Part shown: positions 1 to 8,700 of the stretch, one piece after another
Layout: every line of letters starts with the position of its first letter
How positions within the stretch are numbered: the stretch's first letter is position 1
NCBI RefSeq assembly: GCF_020447265.1
Contig: NZ_JAJADR010000002.1
Span: forward strand, 62,001 to 126,000
Direction: 5' to 3'
DNA length: 64,000 nucleotides
Source: Hymenobacter lucidus
Lineage (GTDB): Bacteria > Bacteroidota > Bacteroidia > Cytophagales > Hymenobacteraceae
Notes under the pieces: generated by a model
Told to the model about the DNA's origin: nothing
Seen by the model: only the letters and a program-made list of their open reading frames with translations
The model's database searches: none
Program-made: the position numbers and the translations under genes

Positions 1-384
1 TTGGCTAGCCGCACCGAGCTGGTTGCCTTCGTGCCGCACGACGAGTCGGTGCGCTACCTGCTGCGGGCCTCGGTACTGCTGATGGCTATTCCCGATGTAG
101 ACCACAATTTCGGGATTTTACCGGGCAAGGTGTTCGAGTATCTGGCGGCCAATAAGCCCATTATCTGCATTGGTCCCGTGGGCTCGGACGCCGACAACCT
201 GCTGCAGGAATGCAGCGCCGGCCATGCCTACGCCTACGATGCCTACGAAACCATGCTGGACTACCTGGAGGAACTAGCCGCCCAGTGGCAGCAAAACTCT
301 AACCTGGACTTGCCGGCCCTCAGCCACACCCGCTACTCGCGCCGCGCCCTGACGCAGCAGCTGGTGCAGCTTATCGCCAGATAA
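1..384 (+). CDS. Glycosyltransferase, C-terminal fragment (GT-B fold, GT4-like)
   Basis: This is the last 127 codons of a gene that begins before the window; there is no convincing start, so the TTG at base 1 should not be taken as one. The fragment carries the nucleotide-sugar-binding half of a GT-B enzyme: a stretch PGKVFEYLAANKPII, typical of GT4-family C-terminal domains where an acidic residue contacts the donor sugar nucleotide, followed by a helical tail. It probably transfers a sugar in the cytoplasm during assembly of a surface glycan, in keeping with the polysaccharide genes that follow. The acceptor and donor cannot be read from the fragment. The gene converges on the FkbH-like gene 42 bp away. 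Confidence 0.75.
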   Translation: MASRTELVAFVPHDESVRYLLRASVLLMAIPDVDHNFGILPGKVFEYLAANKPIICIGPVGSDADNLLQECSAGHAYAYDAYETMLDYLEELAAQWQQNSNLDLPALSHTRYSRRALTQQLVQLIAR

Positions 385-426
385 ACACGACGCACCAGAC
401 CGCAAGCACAAGCAACACGTTATGAA

Positions 427-2277
427 CTACTTGCGCAGCTTGCCCAACAGCCCTTTGAGCTTGGCCGGCACGCGGCTGGCAACTTCGGCGCGCAAATCGA
501 CCCAGGCGGAGCGGGCCAGCTGCCGGCCCTGCCACTGCCCGATGGCCTCGGCCGTACGCTGGGCCAGGGTGCGGTAGTGCTGGCGCTGGTAGTGGCGCAG
601 GTTGTTGGTCACATCGGCGGGGGTTTGCACGAAGTCGCGCACGTCGATGACAAAGCAGTTTTCGGCCGCAGCCACGAAGTCGGCTAGTGCCTGGTTCATG
701 ACCTGGTGCCGCTGCAGCGCCCCGGTTTCACCGGAGCCGGGTATGTCAATTTCCGCGCCGTTGAGGAAGAAAATTGGAACGGTGGCGGGCACCTGTTGGC
801 GCAGCCAGCGCAGGTTGTCCTTAAATCGAGCGGGGGTAATCTGGCCCTCGAAACTAAATTCCTGCTGAAACCGGCGTAGAAAAGCTTCATCCATCCCCTG
901 GAAACGACGTTGGCTATACTTGGCAGCTTGTGCAGCCGGCTCGGCCGTGGTCAGGTTCTGGTAGCCGCCGAAGGGAATTTCAGCGCCCGTGGCTTTTTCG
1001 CGGTACAGCTCCTGGGTGTAGTCCATCAGGGGGCTGTACACCAGCACATCGAAACCGGCGCCCCAGAGCCTGGTGTCGAAAGCCTCGCGGCCAAAAAATG
1101 GCAGACTGAGTGCCAGGCGCTGCTTCTCACTTTCCGGCAGCTCCCGGCCCTGGCGCAGCAGCGCGGTGTGCTCCATGTGCACCGGAATCTGGTTTTCGTT
1201 GTTAAAGTTGAACTCCTCGTCTACTGCCAACTCGTAGGCCTGTAAAAACGGCGTGAGCTGCCCCAGGTCACAGCCGCCTTTGAGCAGCACCCGCAGCCGG
1301 CCGGCCGCGGGTTTAGCGGTTAACTTATTCGTTACGGAAGCTTCAGCAGCTTCCGTGGTTTCGACGGTAATCCAGTCAGGCCGGTCGTGCTGGTTGAGCT
1401 CGGTGGCTACGTCGCCCTGCACAGCCAGGGCCGGAAAGCCCAGCTGGGCGTAGGTAAACTGCTCGACGCCCAGGTGCAAAATGCGGCAGGAGAAAACAAG
1501 CTGCGTCAGCCGGTTTTGCGCCAGATCCACGCCGTACACGCCCACCAGGCCGTAGTCGCCGAACCGGTCCTGCACCCGCACGGCGCCCCAGCGCTGCCTT
1601 GGGTTCTGCACGTCGGCCCGCAGGCTTTCCTTCGTGACGCGCTGCTTGGTAAAATTCAACTGGTTGGAGCGGTTGATGAGCTCCTCCACCCGGTCGAGGT
1701 CGGGCAATAAGGCCGCGCCTTCCTGGAACTGGATCCGCACCTGGGAGTCGCGCAGAAAGGCCAGGTTATCCTGGTAGCCGGAGCGGGCTTCCTGCTGGCG
1801 CTCCAGCAATTTATACTGCTCCAGGCGGCTGAGAGTGGGGTCGGGCTTGCCGCTGGCGCGCAACAGCGGGGCCAGCTGGGTTAGCTCGGCGGGGTCGGCC
1901 ACTTGCAGCTTGGGGTTGTAGAACTGCGCCTCAGCCCGGTTGATGGGGTTGTCGTCGAGGAACAGCGCATTGGGAGCCCGTAGCTGCATTTTCTCCAGCA
2001 ACTCCTTGATAATAGGACCTTTGGGCTGCCAGCTGATTTGGGGAAACACGAACAGGTCGCGGATACCCAGCTCGATGAGCTTGGCCTCGGCCGGAGCGAA
2101 GTCGTTCTTGGAAACGATGGTGTGCACGATGCCCCGGGCGGCGGTGTCGCGCACCAGCGCCAGGTTTTCGGCCAGCGCCTCTACCGCGCCTTCCGAGAGC
2201 GTGCCGCGCCAGAAAGTATCGTCCAGGTCCCAGATGACGACTTTGATGGGTTCGGGGAAGGTGAAATCGTTGGTCAT
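427..2277 (-). CDS. FkbH-like HAD-IIIC family protein with C-terminal SGNH-like region
   Basis: A 616-residue protein. The N-terminal 150 residues form a HAD-IIIC domain: D17-x-D19 lies in the motif VVIWDLDDT, and IVSKND and FLDDNP follow as later HAD motifs. A middle segment (RFGDYGLVGVYGV) matches the GNAT-like part of FkbH proteins. The C-terminal half looks like the SGNH-hydrolase-like region often fused to FkbH in cell-surface loci. FkbH proteins load acyl or glyceryl groups on carriers, or modify glycans; the substrate here is unknown. I chose the ATG at 2277 because the reading frame further upstream lies in a dispersed inverted repeat, and the start codon itself sits inside that repeat's arm. 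The gene is transcribed away from pseB. Confidence 0.75.
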   Translation of the reverse strand: MTNDFTFPEPIKVVIWDLDDTFWRGTLSEGAVEALAENLALVRDTAARGIVHTIVSKNDFAPAEAKLIELGIRDLFVFPQISWQPKGPIIKELLEKMQLRAPNALFLDDNPINRAEAQFYNPKLQVADPAELTQLAPLLRASGKPDPTLSRLEQYKLLERQQEARSGYQDNLAFLRDSQVRIQFQEGAALLPDLDRVEELINRSNQLNFTKQRVTKESLRADVQNPRQRWGAVRVQDRFGDYGLVGVYGVDLAQNRLTQLVFSCRILHLGVEQFTYAQLGFPALAVQGDVATELNQHDRPDWITVETTEAAEASVTNKLTAKPAAGRLRVLLKGGCDLGQLTPFLQAYELAVDEEFNFNNENQIPVHMEHTALLRQGRELPESEKQRLALSLPFFGREAFDTRLWGAGFDVLVYSPLMDYTQELYREKATGAEIPFGGYQNLTTAEPAAQAAKYSQRRFQGMDEAFLRRFQQEFSFEGQITPARFKDNLRWLRQQVPATVPIFFLNGAEIDIPGSGETGALQRHQVMNQALADFVAAAENCFVIDVRDFVQTPADVTNNLRHYQRQHYRTLAQRTAEAIGQWQGRQLARSAWVDLRAEVASRVPAKLKGLLGKLRK

Positions 2278-2381
2278 GCTGAGGGACGAAGCATCTCTAC
2301 CGCAGTGGTAACTAATAAGGTATTGCAACGAAGCGGTAGAGAGTCTTCGACTGCGCGGGCGCCAGATGAAGCATGACGACC
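2272..2381. repeat. Dispersed ~105-bp inverted repeat, family 1, copy 1
   Basis: Imperfect inverted repeat with arms 2272-2303 and 2333-2381 around a short loop. It matches the copies at 43139-43244 and 62390-62498 in arms (core GAAGCATCTCTACCGC) and in loop sequence, and lies in the opposite orientation to them. It is the most diverged copy; the right arm carries extra bases. Its left arm contains the start codon of the FkbH-like gene (2275-2277). No transposase is associated, so it resembles a REP- or MITE-like element. Confidence 0.8.
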
Positions 2382-2431
2382 GTAAAAAAGCCGACAGCGC
2401 ACAAAAGTACGGAAGCTAGGGCGGGAATGCC

Positions 2432-2439
2432 TACTTTTG
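2432..2439 (+). promoter_or_regulatory. Bacteroidota -7 promoter box of pseB
   Basis: TACTTTTG matches the Bacteroidota sigma consensus TAnnTTTG and lies 41 bp before the pseB start codon. No clear -33 TTTG is seen. Confidence 0.55.
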
Positions 2440-2480
2440 CCCTCCTTTCGCCCGCCGGGCGCCACGGCTTTCCTCTACTT

Positions 2481-3500
2481 ATGAGCCTCGACTTAAATCA
2501 TAAATCCATCCTGGTAACGGGTGGTACCGGTTCTTTCGGCAAAAAATTCGTGCAAACGGTCTTCGAGAAGTTTCCGCAGGTGAAGCGCCTAGTGGTGTAC
2601 TCACGCGACGAGCTGAAGCAGTACGAGATGTCGCAGGTGTTTCCACACGATAAATACCCCGCCATCCGCTACTTCATTGGCGATGTGCGCGACGGTGAGC
2701 GGCTCAAGCGCGCCTGCGAAGGCATCGACGTGATTGTGCACGCCGCGGCCCTCAAGCAGGTGCCCGCCGCCGAGTACAACCCGATGGAGTGCATCAAGAC
2801 CAACATCTTCGGCGCCGAAAACGTCATCAACGCCGCCCTCGACTCGGGCGTGAAGCACGTAGTGGCGTTGAGCACCGACAAGGCCGCCGCACCTATCAAC
2901 CTGTACGGCGCCACCAAGCTCTGCTCGGATAAGCTCTTCGTGGCCGCCAACAACATGAAAGGTTCGCGCGACCTGCGCTTTTCAGTGGTACGCTACGGCA
3001 ACGTAATTGGCTCCCGGGGCTCAGTGGTGCCGTTTTTCCTGCAGCGCCGCCACACCGGCGTACTGCCCATCACCCACCCCGACATGACTCGCTTCAACAT
3101 CTCGCTGGAGCAGGGCGTGGACCTCGTGCTGTATGCGCTGGAGCACGCCTGGGGCGGCGAAATATTCGTACCCAAGATTCCTTCCTACAAGATTACGGAA
3201 GTGGCCGAAGCCATCGGGCCGCGGTGCAAGCAGGAAATCGTGGGCATCCGGCCCGGCGAGAAGCTGCACGAGGCCATGATAACCGAAACTGACGCGCTGA
3301 GCACCGTGGAGCTAGCCAAGTACTACGTGATTCTACCCTTCACCCCGCGCTGGGACGTGGAGGAGTTTATCCGGCATTTCAATGGCAAGCGGGTGCCCGA
3401 CGGCTTTTACTACGATTCGGCCAACAATCAGGAGTGGCTCACGGCCGAGCAGATACGAGAGGAAATCCGCCTGCACGTCGACGCCGACTTTGAGGCCTAA
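2481..3500 (+). CDS. pseB: UDP-N-acetylglucosamine 4,6-dehydratase (inverting), PseB
   Basis: First enzyme of pseudaminic acid synthesis: it converts UDP-GlcNAc to the 4-keto-6-deoxy sugar with C5 inversion, using bound NADP. The 339-residue protein has the Rossmann motif TGGTGSFG (residues 13-20), VHAAALKQVP, the STDKAAAPINLYGATK active-site stretch (Y142, K146) and the C-terminal GEKLHE motif of the PseB/FlaA1 short form. The ATG at 2481 is chosen over an in-frame start 108 bp upstream because the promoter box at 2432 and the repeat at 2272-2381 lie in that extension. It is separated from pseC-pseI by an oppositely oriented T9SS gene, so it has its own promoter. Confidence 0.92.
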   Translation: MSLDLNHKSILVTGGTGSFGKKFVQTVFEKFPQVKRLVVYSRDELKQYEMSQVFPHDKYPAIRYFIGDVRDGERLKRACEGIDVIVHAAALKQVPAAEYNPMECIKTNIFGAENVINAALDSGVKHVVALSTDKAAAPINLYGATKLCSDKLFVAANNMKGSRDLRFSVVRYGNVIGSRGSVVPFFLQRRHTGVLPITHPDMTRFNISLEQGVDLVLYALEHAWGGEIFVPKIPSYKITEVAEAIGPRCKQEIVGIRPGEKLHEAMITETDALSTVELAKYYVILPFTPRWDVEEFIRHFNGKRVPDGFYYDSANNQEWLTAEQIREEIRLHVDADFEA

Positions 3501-3518
3501 GAATCTCATCGACCTTTT

Positions 3519-3578
3519 ATTTCAGTCTACAAAAAAGGGCTCCGCAGTACTGCGGAGCCCTTTTTTGTAGACTGAAAT
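3519..3578. terminator. Bidirectional terminator, 60-bp perfect palindrome
   Basis: A perfect 60-bp palindrome centred at 3548/3549. The GC-rich core GGGCTCCGCAG is flanked by A6/T6 tracts, so it can act as a Rho-independent terminator on both strands. It separates the convergent pseB and T9SS genes. Confidence 0.92.
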
Positions 3579-3585
3579 CAGGCTT

Positions 3586-6500
3586 TTAGTTTATCACCAA
3601 CTTTTTGGCCGCCGTACCGGCAGCACTGCTCAACTGCACCATGTACACTCCCTTGGCTAAGCCCGACAGGGGCAGCACCACCGGCGCGCTAGAATTCCGG
3701 GCGGTGGTCAGCGTGTGGCGCAGCACCGTTTGGCCCAGCGTGTTGACAACGGCTATGGTTACGGCCTGCTGGCGCATGACCTCGGGCAATGTCAGGGTTA
3801 CTTGAGCTTGGGCCGGATTGGGGAATAGGGTCAGTTGCTCACTAAGACGGGCGGTGGCGCTGCTCAGCACCTGGGCCGGGCCGAATACCAGGGCAAAGCG
3901 GGTGGTGCTGTAGAGTCCGGCCCCGCTGCTAAAGGCGTAGGAAGGCTGCCGCTCCAGATTCACCAGTGTGCCGGTTTGCGCGTCGCGCAGGTAGGCCACG
4001 GTGCCGGTGGGCAGGTTCAGGAGCTGCGCGGCTTCCAGCGTGTAGGTACCGGCCTGAGGCGTGTACACCGACAGCGGCACCGTTACGGTAGCGCCGGAAG
4101 CCAGCGTGTTGGGCAGCCCGCTGATGGACAGCGGCTCGGCCCCATTGTGCACGGCTAGCGCCGCCACTTCCCCGGTCGTGATTTTGTAGGCGTCGAAGGC
4201 GGCATCGAAGTCGCCGGTGGCGCCTCGCTCGAAATACACGTAGGCCGCGTCGTGCCGCTGGCCGCCCACCAGATCCAGCTGCACCAGCGGCCGGGTTTCT
4301 GTGGTAGTGGCCCGGTTGAAATCGGGATTCAAGTAGGACGTCAGGCGGGCGCTGTTGGAAAACGTCAGGCTGCCGGTGGCCCCGACCAGGGGGGCGCGCA
4401 CAAAGAAGCCCTGGCCCGCGGCAATGTAGCGGGCACTGCCCACGCCATTGACGTAGCTGGCGTAGCTGCCATCATACTGCCCCGAGGATTTGAACACGTA
4501 CACGGAGTTCAGCAGGTTGGCCGCGCCGCCAAAAGCCAGATTCCAGTCGATGGGAGCCGGATACGGGTTGCCCAGCAGGTGCCAACCGCCCTCAGCATCG
4601 GCGGTGCGCGTGAGGCCGCCCCGCGTGATGCTGCCGTTGTTGAGCGTGCCCACGAAGTCAACTAGGTTGGCCGCGTCCAGATTCACGGTGTAACCCACAC
4701 CGGGCGTCATGGCTTCGGTGGCCGCGCCGGGCGAAAACCAGCCGGCGTTGAAGCCACCATTGGCGGCGCTGGCCGTGGCCAGCCGCTGCTGGCTGTAGCC
4801 AAAGACTGTGGGAAACGGCGTCACCGTACCCGGCTCGGCGGCCGTGTTATAATCGGTATTGAATACCGGCGAGAAGCCGGCCGTTGTCAGATCGGCCAGC
4901 GTGGTATTGCTCACCGGCGCCGAATAGTGCCGGTAGCCCAGGCCCCCATTCAGGCCGGGTGCAATGTAGCGCTGCACCGTCACAGCCCCGTTCACTGCCC
5001 ACGGGCCGTAGTTGACGACCATGGCCGTGCCAGCGGCGTTGGAAAGCAGCGTTAGAGTATTGCCGTTGGTGGTCAGGTTTTCGCTCAGGGCCAGCACGCC
5101 GCTCAACTGCGCTGGGCCGGTGAGGGTGGTAACGGCACCATTGGTAAGCGTCAGGTTGCGGATACTGAGCAGGCTGCCGCCGATACTATGCGCACCGGCT
5201 TCCACAATCTGCAATTCCCCGTCACCGTTGAAAGTACCTTGGTTTATCAGGTCACCGCCCAGGAAGAACGTCCCGTCCACGGTCATCGAAGCGCCGCTGG
5301 CCACGGTGAAGGTGTGAGCTGAAGCGGAGGTAGAAGCCGTCAGTACCGGCATCCGAATGGCCGTGGCCTTGATAACAACGTCGTCGGTGGCGCCAGGAAC
5401 GTAGCCCGCACTCCAGTTGGCCGCATCGGTATAGGTGGTGCTTACCGCGCCGGTCCATTCGTTGGCCACGAAGGCAAAGGCATTGGGGAAGTTGGGCAGG
5501 CCATTCTGACTCAGCTTTGCACCCAGCGCTACTGTACCCTCCCGGAAATTACAAGCGGAGCCCAGTGCATTGGGCTGCGCAATAGAGCTCAGATAGGCCT
5601 TATTCAAAGCCGACACGTATATTTTGCCATCAGGACCATTCTGCAATGCCGCAGCCAAGCCATTGACGAACCCAACTGTTTGCCGGGAATTCTGAATAGC
5701 CGCTCCGGAGCCAGCCAGCAGGTTGTACTGGTAAATCGTGCTGCTGGTAGCTCCGTCAGCATACATGCTGGTGTACAGGCGACTGTTATCGGGCGAAAAT
5801 TCTACTCCATAGTAGAACGTACTGGTTCCCAATAGCCCAATGTAGTTGGAGACGGAACCAGTAGCCTTGTTGAAATCATAGAGCTCAAATTGCGAATCGC
5901 GCAACGCCAGGGCCAGCTTGGAGCCGTTCGGCGAAATCCGCATGTAGCCGACGGCATTGGCAGCCCCAAAGAAGCTGCCTCCCCCTTGGTGCACAGGCCC
6001 AACGGCACTAACTACCGGCGTAGTGCTAATGCCTGACGAAGAAAGCAGGAAGCTGTAGAAGCTGTTGGACTGCCAGCCATGCACTACAATCCAGTAGTCA
6101 CTTCCATTGGAATGCAGGGCTGCCGTCAGCTTTTCCGTGACTTTACCCGCCAGCGTAGGAGTCGGCAGCCGCACCGATTTGGTGGCGGTTACGTCGCCCA
6201 AGCCGCCGCGTAGCGTCATATCTATGATGGAGTAGCGCAGCCCGCCGACTAGATTATTGTCGATGGCATCGACGGTGAAAACGTAATAAAGCGAAGTACT
6301 GCCCGGGGCCCGCAGAATAAGGGCACCTTGCGTGGCGGAGTTCTGGCCGCCCAGGTTGCTGCCGTTCGGCATTACCTGGTGGTTGGCATCCCAGACCTGC
6401 TCACTGTTGCTATAGAGCAGCAGTTGACCAGCAGCATTAGAAATGGAAGCACTGCCTTCGTACGAGGTCATGGCGCCATTGGTCACCGCCACCGGGCTGC

Positions 6501-6639
6501 CCGTAGCAAAGCTGACGCCGGCTTGGTTGCCAAAGTACCAGTTGTTGGCCTCCCGTTGGGCCTGGGCCTGGAAAATGGGGAATAAGGCACAAAACAGCCA
6601 ACCCAGAAACAATAGTGTTCCTTTGTAGATACTCTTCAT
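3586..6639 (-). CDS. Secreted protein with T9SS type A sorting domain
   Basis: A 1017-residue exported protein. It has a signal peptide (MKSIYKGTLLFLGWLFCALF then AQAQ), an N-terminal region of about 380 residues with the WYFGNQAGVSF start and repeated strands (SPNGSKLALALRD, SPDNSRLYTSMY) that suggest a beta-propeller, a middle region with many short G/T/S-rich strands, and a C-terminal sorting domain of about 75 residues starting at LFPNPA and ending GVYMVQLSSAAGTAAKKLVIN-like. T9SS exports such proteins across the outer membrane, often leaving them glycosylated and attached. The function of the body is unknown; adhesion or cell-surface recognition is inference. It lies between pseB and pseC on the opposite strand. 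Confidence 0.85.
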   Translation of the reverse strand: MKSIYKGTLLFLGWLFCALFPIFQAQAQREANNWYFGNQAGVSFATGSPVAVTNGAMTSYEGSASISNAAGQLLLYSNSEQVWDANHQVMPNGSNLGGQNSATQGALILRAPGSTSLYYVFTVDAIDNNLVGGLRYSIIDMTLRGGLGDVTATKSVRLPTPTLAGKVTEKLTAALHSNGSDYWIVVHGWQSNSFYSFLLSSSGISTTPVVSAVGPVHQGGGSFFGAANAVGYMRISPNGSKLALALRDSQFELYDFNKATGSVSNYIGLLGTSTFYYGVEFSPDNSRLYTSMYADGATSSTIYQYNLLAGSGAAIQNSRQTVGFVNGLAAALQNGPDGKIYVSALNKAYLSSIAQPNALGSACNFREGTVALGAKLSQNGLPNFPNAFAFVANEWTGAVSTTYTDAANWSAGYVPGATDDVVIKATAIRMPVLTASTSASAHTFTVASGASMTVDGTFFLGGDLINQGTFNGDGELQIVEAGAHSIGGSLLSIRNLTLTNGAVTTLTGPAQLSGVLALSENLTTNGNTLTLLSNAAGTAMVVNYGPWAVNGAVTVQRYIAPGLNGGLGYRHYSAPVSNTTLADLTTAGFSPVFNTDYNTAAEPGTVTPFPTVFGYSQQRLATASAANGGFNAGWFSPGAATEAMTPGVGYTVNLDAANLVDFVGTLNNGSITRGGLTRTADAEGGWHLLGNPYPAPIDWNLAFGGAANLLNSVYVFKSSGQYDGSYASYVNGVGSARYIAAGQGFFVRAPLVGATGSLTFSNSARLTSYLNPDFNRATTTETRPLVQLDLVGGQRHDAAYVYFERGATGDFDAAFDAYKITTGEVAALAVHNGAEPLSISGLPNTLASGATVTVPLSVYTPQAGTYTLEAAQLLNLPTGTVAYLRDAQTGTLVNLERQPSYAFSSGAGLYSTTRFALVFGPAQVLSSATARLSEQLTLFPNPAQAQVTLTLPEVMRQQAVTIAVVNTLGQTVLRHTLTTARNSSAPVVLPLSGLAKGVYMVQLSSAAGTAAKKLVIN

Positions 6640-6718
6640 AGACGCGCGGCAACAGGTGTAGATATAGAGTTGGTAAAAACAATTCCGCCGCTTACTCCAA
6701 GCGACGGACGTACCAAAC

Positions 6719-6726
6719 CAAAGGTA
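6719..6726 (-). promoter_or_regulatory. -7 promoter box of the T9SS gene
   Basis: TACCTTTG on the minus strand, 80 bp upstream of the start codon at 6639, matches TAnnTTTG. A TTG about 17 bp further upstream may be the -33 element. Confidence 0.5.
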
Positions 6727-6800
6727 CCGGTTTTTGTAGTCAACCTTGCCAGTTGCCTGCGTTTTTAGAACTTTGCGTGCTTTGCCCCTTTCCAGTATCT

Positions 6801-7952
6801 ATGCTTCCCATTCCCTACGGCCGTCAGCACATTACCGAAGCCGATATCCAGGCCGTCACCGAAACGCTGCTTTCCGACTTCCTGACCCAGGGCCCGAAGG
6901 TGGCAGAGTTTGAGCATAAGTTCGCCGACTATATCGGGGTGCAGTATGCCGTGGCCGTGGCCAATGGCACGGCCGCCCTGCACCTGTGCGCCCTGGCACT
7001 GGGCGTAGCACCCGGCCAGCGGGTAATTACCACGCCCATTACGTTTGCCGCTTCGGCCAACTGCGTACTCTACTGCGGCGGCGAAGTGCATTTTGCCGAC
7101 ATCGACCCACTGACCGGCCTGATTGACTTGCAACAGGTGCGGCAGTTGCTGGAGGCTCACCCCAAAGGCTATTTCCACGGCCTGATTCCCGTTGACTTTG
7201 CCGGCCTGGCTGTTGATCTGGAACAGGCGCGGGCCTTAGCCGATGAGTTTGGCCTCTGGATAATTGAAGATGCCTGCCACGCCCCAGGCGGTTTTTTCAC
7301 CGATTCGCAGGGCCGGGAGCAGCGCTGCGGCAACGGCCAGTTTGCTGACTTAGCTATTTTCTCCTTCCACCCCGTCAAGCACATTGCCACCGGCGAAGGC
7401 GGGATGATAACCACCAACCGCGCCGACCTTTACGACAAGCTCCTGATGCTGCGTACCCACGGCATTACGAAGGACCCGGCCAAGATGCACCGCAACCACG
7501 GCGGCTGGTATATGGAAATGCAAACCCTGGGCTACAACTACCGGATGCCCGATATGCTCACTGCCTTGGGTATCAGCCAACTGGAGCGGGCCGATACAGG
7601 CCTAGCGCGCCGTCGCCAGCTGGCCGCCCGTTATGACGAGGCGTTTGCCGGAATATCTCAGGTGCGGCCCCTGGCCGGCGCGCCGGGCCATGCCTATCAT
7701 CTATACGTCATTCAGGTAGCTGACCGCAAAGGGCTATACGATTTTCTGCGGGAAAAGCAGGTGTTTGCCCAAGTGCACTACATTCCGGTACACACCATGC
7801 CTTATTACCAGGAGCTGGGCTGGCAGGCCGGCGCTTTCCCGCTGGCGGAAGCTTATTACGCGCACTGTCTGAGTATTCCGCTGTTTCCGAGCCTGACCGA
7901 CGAGCAGCAACAGTACGTAATCGGCTGCATCCGGGAGTTTATTGGGGAGTAA
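6801..7952 (+). CDS. pseC: UDP-4-amino-4,6-dideoxy-N-acetyl-beta-L-altrosamine transaminase, PseC
   Basis: Second step of pseudaminic acid synthesis: PLP-dependent transfer of an amino group from glutamate to C4 of the PseB product. The 383-residue protein belongs to the DegT/DnrJ/EryC1/StrS aminotransferases. Features seen are NGTAALHLCALALG near residue 60, VDFAGLAVD and EDACHAPGG for cofactor contacts, and FSFHPVKHIATGEGG carrying the Schiff-base lysine. The ATG at 6801 begins MLPIPYGRQHIT, the usual PseC start; an upstream in-frame TTG adds 16 residues with no family resemblance. It heads a tight gene run through the flippase, and pseF starts 4 bp after its stop. Confidence 0.92.
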   Translation: MLPIPYGRQHITEADIQAVTETLLSDFLTQGPKVAEFEHKFADYIGVQYAVAVANGTAALHLCALALGVAPGQRVITTPITFAASANCVLYCGGEVHFADIDPLTGLIDLQQVRQLLEAHPKGYFHGLIPVDFAGLAVDLEQARALADEFGLWIIEDACHAPGGFFTDSQGREQRCGNGQFADLAIFSFHPVKHIATGEGGMITTNRADLYDKLLMLRTHGITKDPAKMHRNHGGWYMEMQTLGYNYRMPDMLTALGISQLERADTGLARRRQLAARYDEAFAGISQVRPLAGAPGHAYHLYVIQVADRKGLYDFLREKQVFAQVHYIPVHTMPYYQELGWQAGAFPLAEAYYAHCLSIPLFPSLTDEQQQYVIGCIREFIGE

Positions 7953-7956
7953 GTAC

Positions 7957-8700
7957 ATGGCCGCATTTCCTTCTTTGCCCCGCGTAGGCATCATTTCCCA
8001 GGCCCGCATGACCAGCACTCGCCTGCCGGGCAAGGTACTTCTGCCTATCGGTGGCCGGCCCATGCTGCACTATCACCTAGCTCGCCTGCGCACTGCTGGT
8101 TTGCCGCTGTATCTGGCCATTACGACCAATACGGCGGACAACTCGCTGGCCGATTTTGCCACTACCCAGGCCATTCCCTGCGTGCGGGGCAGTGAGGATG
8201 ATGTGCTGAGCCGCTATTGGCAATGCGTGGAGCAACACGAGTTGGATATCATCGTGCGCGTCACTTCCGACTGTCCGCTGCTTGACGGCGCGCTTATCGG
8301 GCAGGGTGTGGCCGAGTACATCAAGCAGGCCGATTCGCGTCTGTACCTGTCGAATGTGCTGGAGCGCACGTTTCCCCGGGGGCTGGACTTCGAAGTATTT
8401 TCCCGGGAGCTGCTCGCTGAAGCCTTTCACAACTCCACCCTGCTCTCCGACCGGGAGCACGTCACGCCCTACATTCACCAGAACCGCTCCGGCACCGTGC
8501 GCTTCCAGCACATCACTCACCCAACCGACCGCAGCAACTACCGCCTGACGGTGGACACGGCCGAAGATTTTGAGCTGGTTCGGGTGCTGATTGAGCAGTA
8601 CCAAGCTCACCAGCTGACTACTACCGAGTTGCTCGACTTGCTGGCCGCTCACCCTGAGTTGGTGGCGCTGAATGCCCACATTGAGCAAAAGAAAGCGTGA
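7957..8700 (+). CDS. pseF: Pseudaminic acid cytidylyltransferase-like protein, PseF (SpsF type)
   Basis: Activates pseudaminic acid as CMP-Pse, the donor for glycosyltransferases. The 247-residue protein opens with the nucleotidyltransferase signature IISQARMTSTRLPGKVL and contains RVTSDCPLLD, as in SpsF-type CMP-sugar synthetases. I chose the ATG at 7957: GGGGAG at 7944-7949 gives a good ribosome binding site, better placed than for the overlapping TTG at 7942. The stop TGA overlaps the ATG of pseGH (TGATG at 8698-8702), implying coupled translation. SpsF-like proteins also act on other sugars, so the CMP-Pse assignment rests on context. Confidence 0.85.
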   Translation: MAAFPSLPRVGIISQARMTSTRLPGKVLLPIGGRPMLHYHLARLRTAGLPLYLAITTNTADNSLADFATTQAIPCVRGSEDDVLSRYWQCVEQHELDIIVRVTSDCPLLDGALIGQGVAEYIKQADSRLYLSNVLERTFPRGLDFEVFSRELLAEAFHNSTLLSDREHVTPYIHQNRSGTVRFQHITHPTDRSNYRLTVDTAEDFELVRVLIEQYQAHQLTTTELLDLLAAHPELVALNAHIEQKKA

